Positions 1-6,932 of a stretch of DNA of 10,248 nt are shown here, piece after piece (the first letter of the stretch is position 1; every line of letters starts with the position of its first letter). Location of the stretch: the NCBI GenBank assembly GCA_003233535.1, contig QIMA01000158.1, positions 1-10,248 of the forward strand. The letters are read 5' to 3'. This DNA is from Rhodanobacteraceae bacterium. Lineage in GTDB: Bacteria > Pseudomonadota > Gammaproteobacteria > Xanthomonadales > SZUA-5. Below the pieces are notes generated by a model that saw nothing but the letters and a program-made list of their open reading frames with translations, did not search any database and was not told where the DNA came from. The position numbers and the translations under genes are program-made.

Positions 1-369
1 TTCGACGGGGCTGGTCAGTGGCAATGTCGAGGCAAACAGGCGATTGTTCTGCTGTGTTCCAACGCTGTAAAGAATCAAATTGTCGAACAGCTGTCTGAAA
101 CGAACGGCACCGGCCGCATCCCCGACATTGACCTTCTGATTGAGAAAATCATTCTCTCGATCAATCACGTACATCTCGAGCCGATCATCAACCTCGATAT
201 CAGCGCGATAGGTGATCCAGCGACCATCGGGTGTGTATGCAACGTCGCTTGTGGTCGCCGCCAGCGGCAATGGCTGGGAGATTTTTTGCACAGCAGCCTC
301 GGCTGACATGCCAGTCAGAATCAGCATGAAACACGCAACCAGCCATCGCCCACCGTTGACGTTTTTCAC
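1..369 (-). CDS. Exported WD40/TolB-like beta-propeller protein, N-terminal part (runs off the left edge)
   Basis: This open frame runs from GTG at 369 to the window edge without a stop, giving the first 123 residues. The start is chosen because AAGGG lies about five bases upstream; an in-frame GTG at 375 sits directly on that site and fits less well. Residues 1-25 look like a signal peptide: a short charged start, the hydrophobic run WLVACFMLILTGM, then a small-residue cleavage region (SAEA). The mature part has the pattern AYTPDGRWITYRAD...LEMYVID, typical of PD40/TolB-like propeller blades as found in TolB and the N-terminal half of S9 peptidases. The protein is therefore probably periplasmic or outer-membrane associated. 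Whether a peptidase or another domain follows cannot be seen. It lies downstream of the CadC-like regulator on the same strand and may be its target or co-transcribed with it, which is inference. Confidence 0.75.
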   Translation of the reverse strand, partial: MKNVNGGRWLVACFMLILTGMSAEAAVQKISQPLPLAATTSDVAYTPDGRWITYRADIEVDDRLEMYVIDRENDFLNQKVNVGDAAGAVRFRQLFDNLILYSVGTQQNNRLFASTLPLTSPVE

Positions 370-481
370 AATCACCCTTGCCAGCTCCCATTCGTCAGAT
401 CAATCGGCTCATGCTAAGCATCCTGTTGCGAAAGACTTGATGGATGGATGAGGCTTGCTTGAGGATTACGATTTGTGCGTG

Positions 482-691
482 TTAGACCTTGCGCGACCGG
501 CGGCCGAGAAGAACACGGTATCGGACTCTGCCATGCGTTGTAGCGGGTGTGCTTGGCGCGCCGCTGAACGCGATCGTTAGTCCACCGAGGATGCTCGACG
601 ATTGCAAACCGCCAGAGAGTTGGGAAACCGCCTGTCGGGCTGCAAATCCGCCTGCGTGGTCCATATTTCCGCCAATTATTCGCCAGCTCAT
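482..691 (-). CDS. Possible small 69-residue protein coupled to the upstream regulator
   Basis: I do not recognise this ORF. It starts at ATG 691, overlapping the stop codon of the regulator gene as ATGA (691-688), which is the usual layout for translational coupling. There is no clear Shine-Dalgarno sequence. The product is rich in glycine and serine, has a mildly hydrophobic middle (SSSILGGLTIAFSG) and ends with a basic tail (GRRSRKV). No known domain, signal peptide or clear membrane helix is visible. It could be a real small gene of the regulator operon, a decayed fragment, or chance coding. The roughly 110 bases between its stop and the next gene show nothing else. Confidence 0.3.
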   Translation of the reverse strand: MSWRIIGGNMDHAGGFAARQAVSQLSGGLQSSSILGGLTIAFSGAPSTPATTHGRVRYRVLLGRRSRKV

Positions 692-2607
692 GAGTCTGGT
701 GAGTAAATCGGTATATTCATTGATCGCAGTACCTGACGATAGTCCTCACGTTGGCGCAGTGGATCCAGCGCTGGGCTGATTCTCAGGACCAGAAAGGACT
801 CACTTCTTAACTTGAGCATTGGTACTAGCCATGTCATGGCCTCGTCCAGGCGGCCACTGGCAGCCAACGTCTCCAGATGCAAGAAATAATGGTGGCCAGT
901 CTTGCGCAGAGGCTCAGGCTGCAATTGCTCAGCAAGCTTGGTCCAGTAGGCTTGGCCGTCGGAATCGTCGATGGCCTGAATCAGGAGTCGCCGCTCATCG
1001 CCCGTCGGCGCGGTGCTGCTGGCCTCCAGCATCTCTCTGGCGGCGTCAGCACCACGACCCTGCCGCATCAACGCATAGCCATAGTAGCGATGGTGCCAGT
1101 TGAATTTCGGTGTATAGCGTTCAAGCTCTTCGAACACGACTATAGCCCGTTCAGTCTGCCCTGCCGTGGTCAGCAATATGCCGTGAACGCCTTGCAGTAA
1201 CGCCGAATAGGGCTCGATCTGCAGCGCCGAATCGATCCAGTGCAAAGCCTCCTGATGTTTGTTCTGCATCGACAGTACCTCTGCCAGAAACTGTCGATTC
1301 TCAGCCAGACCCGCAGCCGATTTGACTGAACGTCTCGCCATGCTCTCGGCCTCGGCCAAATGCAAGTCTTGCTGCAAATGAACCTGGGCCATGGCGAGCA
1401 GGGCGTAGGCGTTGTCAGGCTCCCGAGACAATGCTCGGCGGGCCGCCTGGGCTGCGCGAGGATAGCCAACCGTGGGTGATTCCAACATGTAATTGACCTG
1501 CAGCAACTCACTCATGGCCCACCAAGCGTGAGCATCTGCATGATCCGGTGCCTGTTCAACGACCTGGCTAAACAGTTCATGACCACGCGCCAAGTCTGCG
1601 AACGAGCGTTGACGCCAAAGCCAGCGGGCTTTCAACCAGGTCTGGTACGTCTGTGCATTGGTCAACGTCGTTGGGCTTGAATTCATCAACGAAAACGGTT
1701 CTGGCATATCCAGCTGCCGCCTCAATGCGATGATCACTCGGTCTCTCATCGGCATCAGATCGCTGACGTTGGACTGCACCATATCGACCCATAGCAGTTC
1801 TGAAGTACGAGAATCCTGTAACCTCAGGTTGAGCCTGAGTTGATCGTTGACTAGGCTGACATCTCCCAGCAGCACCGCGTCTGCCCCAATCGTCCTGGCC
1901 TGAATGAACTCTTTGCCTGGGGCCACATCACTTTGTGGCAGCAGATAGATTCGCGGCTGTGCCAGGCGCGTCAGATGAATGGCGATCTCTTCGCGCAAAC
2001 TCTCGGGAAGGTATCGCTCATCCTCCGGCACCTGGGCGATGTCGAAGGGCATGATAGCAATCGATTGGGGACGTCCCGCCTCAAGCGGCTGGACCGGCGC
2101 TGGACTGCGAAGGGACCACGCTGCGGTAACAAAAATAATAACTGCGGCCACCAGCCCAGCGGCGAAGACCGGCAATCGCCAATGTGGACTACCCGCATCG
2201 GTGGGCACACCCGCGGATGGAGGTGACTGAATATCGCTGTTGACCGCTCCATCTGTGGGCGCCGGGGCAACCGATGGTCCCTCCCGTCTGACAGCGGGCA
2301 GCCATTGGTAACCTTGACGAGACACCGTTCGGATAAAGCTTGGGTCGTGCCGATCATCACCCAGCGCTCGCCTGAGGATGGACACCGCCCTGGCCACTAC
2401 CGAATCGTCAAAGTGGGCACTACCCCAGACCGCATCAAGCAACTCGTCCTTGCTCAGAGTCTGCCCGGGATGTTCACAGAAACGGCAGAGCAATCGCATC
2501 ACTTTTGGTTCCAGCGTCGATTCAGCCTCAGCTCCAATCAGCCGATTGCTTTGCGGGTCAACGCAGAAGTCGCCAAACTTGTACTGGTAGGGAGTGTTGC
2601 TGGGCAC
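688..2607 (-). CDS. CadC/ToxR-like membrane-bound transcriptional regulator with TolB-like and TPR domains
   Basis: The 639-residue protein has four parts. Residues 8-106 form an OmpR/PhoB-type winged helix (YKFGDFCVDPQ, LEPKVMRLL, LSKDELLDAVWG, VVARAVSILRRALGDD, FIRTVSRQGYQW). A Pro/Ala-rich linker runs to about 142. One transmembrane helix spans about 144-166 (LPVFAAGLVAAVIIFVTAAW). From about 180 to 280 comes a TolB/FlgO-like domain (SIAIMPFD, GADAVLLGDV), followed by tetratricopeptide repeats from about 325 to the end. This matches one-component regulators that bind DNA in the cytoplasm and sense through a periplasmic domain, as known for CadC. The start is GTG at 2607; an in-frame TGA six bases upstream rules out a longer form, and the ribosome site is weak. 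It is divergent from a small exported protein gene. The phased CTCAA repeats upstream make autoregulation plausible. Signal and targets are unknown. Confidence 0.88.
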   Translation of the reverse strand: MPSNTPYQYKFGDFCVDPQSNRLIGAEAESTLEPKVMRLLCRFCEHPGQTLSKDELLDAVWGSAHFDDSVVARAVSILRRALGDDRHDPSFIRTVSRQGYQWLPAVRREGPSVAPAPTDGAVNSDIQSPPSAGVPTDAGSPHWRLPVFAAGLVAAVIIFVTAAWSLRSPAPVQPLEAGRPQSIAIMPFDIAQVPEDERYLPESLREEIAIHLTRLAQPRIYLLPQSDVAPGKEFIQARTIGADAVLLGDVSLVNDQLRLNLRLQDSRTSELLWVDMVQSNVSDLMPMRDRVIIALRRQLDMPEPFSLMNSSPTTLTNAQTYQTWLKARWLWRQRSFADLARGHELFSQVVEQAPDHADAHAWWAMSELLQVNYMLESPTVGYPRAAQAARRALSREPDNAYALLAMAQVHLQQDLHLAEAESMARRSVKSAAGLAENRQFLAEVLSMQNKHQEALHWIDSALQIEPYSALLQGVHGILLTTAGQTERAIVVFEELERYTPKFNWHHRYYGYALMRQGRGADAAREMLEASSTAPTGDERRLLIQAIDDSDGQAYWTKLAEQLQPEPLRKTGHHYFLHLETLAASGRLDEAMTWLVPMLKLRSESFLVLRISPALDPLRQREDYRQVLRSMNIPIYSPDS

Positions 2608-2683
2608 CTGTCAATGATCCGATTCGAGCGATTGTGATCGTAGCAAGTGATCATCGATTCACACCGAGGTCTACGCCTAATAA

Positions 2684-2737
2684 CTCAACAAAACCTCAAG
2701 CTACCCTCAAGCGTTCACCATGGTATCGCAGCTTGAG
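2684..2737. promoter_or_regulatory. Candidate operator: three CTCAA direct repeats at 11-bp spacing plus one inverted copy
   Basis: CTCAA occurs at 2684-2688, 2695-2699 and 2706-2710, exactly 11 bases apart; the second and third copies extend to CCTCAAGC/G. An inverted copy, GCTTGAG, lies at 2731-2737. Direct heptamers repeated every 11 bases are the known layout of PhoB boxes and of other OmpR/PhoB winged-helix sites, where subunits bind head to tail. The gene whose start lies 77-103 bases away encodes such a winged helix. Autoregulation, and possibly control of the divergent gene, is inference from position and spacing. Confidence 0.4.
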
Positions 2738-2808
2738 TCTGGCAAATTAAGACGATCTACAGCTGGCCGAGTTTCTCGGCGCGCTGGCGAGGAAGAATTC
2801 AGTGTGTC

Positions 2809-2838
2809 CTGGGTTCGGTCTTTCTGGGTTCGGTCTTT
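2809..2838. repeat. Perfect 15-bp tandem duplication
   Basis: CTGGGTTCGGTCTTT occurs twice back to back, at 2809-2823 and 2824-2838, with no mismatch. It sits about 80 bases before the start of the small exported protein gene, so it could be a pair of protein-binding sites or a recent slippage product. The sequence alone cannot decide. Confidence 0.7.
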
Positions 2839-2916
2839 GCGGATGAATCGCTTGCGTTATTCGAATAGAGGGCGCATTTTCAAAGTGGCGGATCTGGAAT
2901 GCGTAAGGAGTCACCA

Positions 2917-3330
2917 ATGCAAAAGCTAGTTTGTTTCACCGCGTGTCTCGCTTGGTGTCTCGCCACCACGGCGTATGCCGAGGGTCCTGCGTTGAGCGGT
3001 AGTCAGGGAGAGTCTGAGTCAAGGATCGTAATACAGACCCTAACCCCCGTTTACAACAATGTTCCCGCGGCCGCAAAGCCATCGGTAGTGCCCGACGACT
3101 ACCCAGGTGAGCGGGGCACCGCTCATTCGCTATCAACGGTTCTGGCCAAGGGCGCGGACAAACAAGGCTTGACCATGGAAGAAAAGTGGTCAAACGACGT
3201 AGTCGTCTGCGACCGCATGCAAACTACCGGCACTAGGCACATGCGGACCGTCTGTCGCACGCGCGGTGAATGGCAGACTTTGCGCAGCAATGGCCGCGAA
3301 ATTTTGGATAGGGGTGTGTCCATCAACTGA
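2917..3330 (+). CDS. Small exported protein with a C-terminal two-cysteine motif, function unknown
   Basis: The product has 137 residues. ATG 2917 is chosen because AAGGAG (2905-2910) lies six bases upstream; the in-frame ATG at 2899 would put that ribosome site inside the gene and spoil the signal peptide. Residues 1-21 form a clear signal peptide (MQKLVCFTACLAWCLATTAYA, cleavage after AYA), so the protein is exported to the periplasm or beyond. The middle is polar and low in complexity. The end carries VVCDRMQTTGTRHMRTVCRTRGEWQTL, in which two cysteines flank a TGTR turn, followed by GEW. I recall short Xanthomonad exported proteins with a similar C-x(n)-TGSR-x(n)-C-T-x-x-x-W pattern; their function is not known to me. 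The cysteines could form a disulfide. Being divergent from a membrane-bound regulator, it may be under that regulator's control. Confidence 0.8.
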   Translation: MQKLVCFTACLAWCLATTAYAEGPALSGSQGESESRIVIQTLTPVYNNVPAAAKPSVVPDDYPGERGTAHSLSTVLAKGADKQGLTMEEKWSNDVVVCDRMQTTGTRHMRTVCRTRGEWQTLRSNGREILDRGVSIN

Positions 3331-3744
3331 TCGGTCCGCTACTGGTCGATTTCGGTCAGGCTGTTCGATTCGGCTTGAGACGGAGTCTTGCATCGGGCTT
3401 GTTGCTCTCGATACGCCGGCTCCACCGCTGCTGACCTGAATGAGCCGCGCATGACCGCGCATGGATCGATCCGTTCGATATCTTGGGATCTTGATGTCTG
3501 CTCCGTCGGCTCGGCGGAGTGAGTTAGTGCGGGTGCATCTTGCCTAGCGTAAACTAACTTGCTCGCTGAATCCGGGCGCTGAAAGTGGGTCTGGTTCTGG
3601 ACCCGTGTATGCGTGCCTCACTGGCTCGTTGCATCCCGTCACAAACAAGGTCGCTGTTTCGCGCCCCAACGTGGATAGCACTCCGGGCGGCTTTGTGCCG
3701 TCCCATCAAGCCATCCGGCTTGTTCGCAGCTACAAGGCAGAGTT
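3331..3744. other. 414-bp stretch without a supported gene
   Basis: No ORF here has a ribosome site, domain or credible composition. Small structures seen are a nine-base direct repeat CCGCGCATG (3445-3453 and 3455-3463), the palindrome GGATCGATCC (3463-3472), and a hairpin GGGTC/GACCC with an eight-base loop (3587-3604). None is followed by a T-run that would make a clear terminator. The promoter of the downstream dehydrogenase gene should lie here, but I cannot point to convincing -35 and -10 boxes. Confidence 0.5.
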
Positions 3745-4905
3745 ATGAGTTTTCAGAGCTTCGGGGTCATTGGGACCTCGCTGAAGGTCGATGAGCGGCG
3801 CGTGCCGATTCACCCTGAGCACCTTTCCCGATTGTCGGCCGAGATCCGCAATTCTCTGATTTTCGAGACTGGCTACGGCCTTCGGTTTGGCATGGACGAT
3901 GCAGAACTCGCCGCGTCCAGCGGCGGTGTCGCGCCACGGCGCGAACTGCTGGCCGAACTGGGCCGAGTGATCATTGCCAAGCCGATGCCAGCCGACCTCC
4001 AGGAACTGCGCGATGGCGGGGTGTTGTGGGGCTATGTGCATTGCGCACAGCAGCGCGCCGTAACTCAGGCGGCGATCGATCGTCGGCAGACCCTAATCGC
4101 ATTCGAAGACATGTTCGTGTGGAGCCGCGCAGGCCAAATTGGGCGCCACACCTTTTACAAGAACAACGAGATGGCTGGTTACTGCGCGGTCCTGCATGCG
4201 CTGCAGCTCAGAGGCATAGACGGTCACTACGGTAACCAACGCAAAACGGTCATTTTCAGTTTCGGTGCCGTCAGTCGCGGCGCAATTTACGCGCTGAAAG
4301 CGCACGGATTCCGTGATATCACCATCTGCATACAGCGTCCGGGTCAGGAGGTGCGAGAGGAAATTCTCGACTGCAACTACGTGCGCATTCGCATTGGGAG
4401 CGTCGGTGAGCCGCGGATGATTGAGGTGCTGCATGACGGCAGCGAGCGTCCGTTATCGGCGTTGATCAGCGAATCGGACATCATCATCAACGGTACTTTT
4501 CAAGATCCCGCCGCTCCTTTGATGTTCGTCACCGAAAGCGAACACCAAGTGATTAAGCCGGGCTGTTTGATCATTGATGTGAGCTGTGACGAAGGCATGG
4601 GCTTCTATTTCGCCAAGCCAACGAGTTTTGCCGCACCCATGTTCAAAGTTGGCAAGGCTGATTACTACGCTGTCGATCATACGCCAAGCTATTTGTGGGA
4701 GAGCGCCAGTCGATCCATTTCCGCCGCGATGGTCGTGCATCTGCCGTCAGTGTTGAGTGGCGCGTCGGGCTGGCAATCGAACGAGACGATTCGTCAGGCC
4801 CTGAACTTGGTTAATGGTGTGGTTCAAAAGCCAGCGATACTGAACTTTCAGAAACGCCAATCGGCTTATCCGCATCTGCCCTTGGTTGACGCGAAAGCGC
4901 CCTGA
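3745..4905 (+). CDS. Alanine dehydrogenase/PNT-family oxidoreductase, N5-(carboxyethyl)ornithine synthase-like
   Basis: The 386-residue protein starts at ATG 3745, with AAGG (3734-3737) seven bases before it. Residues 5-140 resemble the AlaDh/PNT N-terminal domain: ERRVPIHPEHL near the start, K79 in IAKPM and H99 in GYVHCA fall where alanine dehydrogenase has its pyruvate-binding lysine and catalytic histidine. FYKNNEMAGYCAVLHAL (137-153) closely resembles the YKN..AGYAGVLDAL segment I recall from lactococcal N5-(carboxyethyl)ornithine synthase (EC 1.5.1.24), which reductively couples pyruvate to ornithine. The Rossmann domain begins at about 167. IIDVSCDEGMGF and HTPSYLW near the end also fit. 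The nucleotide loop reads FSFGAVSRGA (171-180), so the first glycine of GxGxxxxGA is serine. The family is secure; the substrate is not, and a saccharopine- or opine-type reaction is possible. The gene stands alone, convergent with rmuC. Confidence 0.8.
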   Translation: MSFQSFGVIGTSLKVDERRVPIHPEHLSRLSAEIRNSLIFETGYGLRFGMDDAELAASSGGVAPRRELLAELGRVIIAKPMPADLQELRDGGVLWGYVHCAQQRAVTQAAIDRRQTLIAFEDMFVWSRAGQIGRHTFYKNNEMAGYCAVLHALQLRGIDGHYGNQRKTVIFSFGAVSRGAIYALKAHGFRDITICIQRPGQEVREEILDCNYVRIRIGSVGEPRMIEVLHDGSERPLSALISESDIIINGTFQDPAAPLMFVTESEHQVIKPGCLIIDVSCDEGMGFYFAKPTSFAAPMFKVGKADYYAVDHTPSYLWESASRSISAAMVVHLPSVLSGASGWQSNETIRQALNLVNGVVQKPAILNFQKRQSAYPHLPLVDAKAP

Positions 4906-4928
4906 GCTCATAGAAAACGCGAACTATC

Positions 4929-4944
4929 GGCGTGTGCGCACGCC
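4929..4944. terminator. Possible hairpin between convergent genes
   Basis: GGCGTG-TGCG-CACGCC forms a perfect six-pair stem with a four-base loop, 24 bases after the dehydrogenase stop and 66 bases before the end of rmuC. There is no T-run on the plus side. On the minus side a short TTTT follows about 12 bases later. It may help end transcription from both sides, but the evidence is weak. Confidence 0.3.
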
Positions 4945-5010
4945 AGTTGCGCGCCCGTTGGAATTGGCTACCGCGCAGTCAGCTCAAGCAGGTATCGGCA
5001 GTGGGGCAGA

Positions 5011-6531
5011 TCAGGCCGGCAGCAATCCCGGGCTGCTGTCGTCCTCGTCGTCTTCATCGTGCTGAGCATCGATCAGTTGCGGCGGCAGCTTCTTGCTTGG
5101 CTCAACGCCCAGGTCGCGTAGACGTTCGGCTTGGCGGATCAGGTTGTTGCGGCCCTGACTGAGCTTGTTGAAGGCTTCATCCAGCTGCCCATCCGCTTTG
5201 CGTACCGCTCCGCGCGCCAGTTCCAAATCGCCGACGAAGCCGACCAATTTGTCGTATAGCTTGGCGGCGCGGTGGGCAATTTCTTCGGCGTGCGTGTTGC
5301 GCTGCTCTTGCCGCCAGACGTGATGTACGGCTTTGAGCGTTGCTAACAACGTGGTTGGAGAAACCACGATTACGCGTCGTTCCAGTGCGTGCTCGTATAG
5401 GTCTGGCGCGGTGCGTATCGCGTCGATGAAGGCGCCTTCAACCGGCACGAACATCAGCACCATATCGAGCGATTTGCTGCCCAGCAGTTGGTCGTAGCTG
5501 CGCTCGGAGAGACCCTGTACGTGGCGCCGCAGCGAAACAACGTGCGTATTTAGATGCTTCTTGCGCTCATCCTCATTGTTGCTGGATACCGCGCGGTCGT
5601 AGGAGATCAGGGAGACCTTGGAGTCGACAACCAGAGCGCGATCTTCGGGCAGGTGGATGACCACGTCCGGCCGTGCTGCTCCGCCGACCTCGCTTTTGAG
5701 CACTTCTTGGCGCTCATATTCGCGGCCCTCGGTGAGGCCAGCCATCTCCAATAAACGTTCTAAGATGACCTCGCCCCAGTTGCCCTGCATCTTGTTGTCG
5801 CCGCGCAGCGCCCGGGTTAGGTGGGTGGCTTCGTCGCTAAGCTGCGTGTTGAGCGTGCGCAGATTGTCCAGTTCCTTGAGCAGCAGGCTGCGCTGGGTCT
5901 TTTCCTCGCCGTGGCCGGCGCGGACCACTTCTTCGAACTCCTTCAGTTGCTCGCGCATGGGCGTTAGCAGTTGGCCGATCTGTTCCACGTTCTGCTGGCC
6001 GAAGCGTTTGCTCTTTTCTTCCAGGATGTCGTTGGCTAATCCGGCAAAGGACTGTCTGAGCTCTTCGCGGGCGCGCTCCAGCAGGGCCAGCTTTTCCTCG
6101 CCAGAGCGCTGCTGTTCGACTAAGCGCGCTTCGAGCCGGCCACGTGCGTGCTGGGCCTGGGCGTGACGCTGCTCGGCCTTGGTTAGCTGATCCTGGAGTC
6201 CGGTGACGTTGGCTTCTAAGCGCGGAACTAGCTCTAACCGTCCCTGCAGGGCGGCATTTTCGCTGCGCGCGCTGGCCAGCGCGTCGGCGTACTGTTCGGC
6301 GCGCCGCTCCTGTGCCATTCGCGCCTGCTTCTGAACATCGGCTTCGTTTTGCCAGCGTTCGCTCTCCCGGCGCACGCTTTCCAGTTCGGGCCCGATTGTG
6401 TCAGCTGCGTTACGTTTGCCTAACCGCCAACTCAGCGCGATTCCGCCAGCGGCGAAAATCAAAATGAGCAGCAAAAACAGGCTAGGGTAGGTCGACGCGA
6501 TCTCGCGCAAAAAGGTATCGATAGATTGCAT
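5011..6531 (-). CDS. rmuC: DNA recombination protein RmuC
   Basis: The 506-residue protein has the RmuC layout. An N-terminal membrane helix spans residues 17-36 (SLFLLLILIFAAGGIALSW). A long charged coiled coil follows from about 45 to 180, and the RmuC nuclease-like domain lies at about 200-470 (KMQGNWGEVILERLLEMAGL, RPDVVIHLPEDRALVVDSKVSL, DMVLMFVPVEGAF, VIVVSPTTLLATLKAV). The acidic tail (DEDDEDD) is variable in the family. In E. coli, loss of rmuC raises inversion between short inverted repeats, so the family is thought to limit such recombination. The start is ATG 6531; no other Met lies nearby and the ribosome site is weak. A palindromic repeat begins only 25 bases upstream, so the promoter must lie within or beyond it. 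Identification is confident, while the mechanism is little known. Confidence 0.95.
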   Translation of the reverse strand: MQSIDTFLREIASTYPSLFLLLILIFAAGGIALSWRLGKRNAADTIGPELESVRRESERWQNEADVQKQARMAQERRAEQYADALASARSENAALQGRLELVPRLEANVTGLQDQLTKAEQRHAQAQHARGRLEARLVEQQRSGEEKLALLERAREELRQSFAGLANDILEEKSKRFGQQNVEQIGQLLTPMREQLKEFEEVVRAGHGEEKTQRSLLLKELDNLRTLNTQLSDEATHLTRALRGDNKMQGNWGEVILERLLEMAGLTEGREYERQEVLKSEVGGAARPDVVIHLPEDRALVVDSKVSLISYDRAVSSNNEDERKKHLNTHVVSLRRHVQGLSERSYDQLLGSKSLDMVLMFVPVEGAFIDAIRTAPDLYEHALERRVIVVSPTTLLATLKAVHHVWRQEQRNTHAEEIAHRAAKLYDKLVGFVGDLELARGAVRKADGQLDEAFNKLSQGRNNLIRQAERLRDLGVEPSKKLPPQLIDAQHDEDDEDDSSPGLLPA

Positions 6532-6556
6532 AGGGCGATTGGGCCAGTGTGCACGT

Positions 6557-6698
6557 CTAGCCCGGATGTTTCATGAACTCGCGCGATGATCGCGCAGGAC
6601 ATTGATTGTCCAGTGATTTTTCTGAAGGAGCGGTGTAGTGGTTCATGCGATCAATGGACAAGCGAGGGCGCGTGAAGTTTATGAAACGTTCGGGCTAG
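6557..6698 (-). repeat. Palindromic dispersed repeat, copy 1 (142 bp)
   Basis: The ends are CTAGCCCGGATG and CGTTCGGGCTAG, near-perfect terminal inverted repeats. Read on the minus strand, the copy aligns over its length with copy 3 (8435-8589): shared blocks include TTTCATAAACTTCACGCG near one end, a 21-base identical block (6626-6646 here, 8501-8521 there), and CAATGTCCTGCGCGA near the other. Inner hairpins are GCGCGA/TCGCGC with a three-base loop (6581-6595) and GGACA/TGTCC (6597-6611). No ORF of note is present. It is a non-autonomous MITE- or REP-like element and begins 25 bases upstream of the rmuC start codon. Confidence 0.85.
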
Positions 6699-6776
6699 GT
6701 GCAAGGGCTGCGATCTGACCTGACCACTGAATCACCGATTGAGACAGGCGTTCACAACGAGCGGTCGCTCTTGCTT

Positions 6777-6851
6777 CTAGCCCGGAGTTGCATGAGCATT
6801 CGGCGCGAAGATCGGCGGCCGCAGCCGAAGGTTCATGAAACTCCGGGCTAG
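6777..6851. repeat. Palindromic dispersed repeat, copy 2, short form (75 bp)
   Basis: The ends are CTAGCCCGGAGTTGCATGA and TTCATGAAACTCCGGGCTAG, the same termini as copies 1 and 3, but the core is different and shorter. The core forms its own stem, TTCGGC pairing with GCCGAA. It lies 78 bases after copy 1 and ends 81 bases before the mtnB start, so the 401 bases between rmuC and mtnB are mostly repeat. The sequence between the two copies (6699-6776) shows nothing recognisable. Confidence 0.8.
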
Positions 6852-6932
6852 TGCTGCGGCGCGCGAAGATTCGAAATTCGGTGCGCCGCCAAAAGACTTT
6901 TCGCTATAGTGGATCGGTTCGATCAAGAGGGT

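Larger units (their letters stand above)
2608..2916. promoter_or_regulatory. Divergent intergenic region between the regulator and the small exported protein gene
   Basis: These 309 bases separate two divergent start codons and must hold the promoters of both genes unless these lie inside coding sequence. No strong sigma-70 promoter stands out on either strand. The region contains the phased CTCAA repeats (2684-2710), an inverted GCTTGAG copy (2731-2737) and the 15-bp tandem duplication (2809-2838), listed separately. The ORFs crossing it have no domain and no ribosome site, and I regard them as chance. Confidence 0.55.

Noticed and set aside
200..391. 63-codon minus-strand ORF at the left end
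   Set aside because: It overlaps, in another frame, the signal peptide and first propeller blade of the partial gene, which reads much more sensibly.
489..779. Plus-strand 96-codon ORF opposite the regulator end
   Set aside because: It overlaps the real regulator C-terminus antisense, with no domain or ribosome site.
5618..6166. Plus-strand serine/arginine-rich ORF inside rmuC
   Set aside because: It mirrors the coiled-coil coding sequence of rmuC; its low-complexity Ser/Arg composition is what the opposite strand of Glu/Leu/Ala codons yields.
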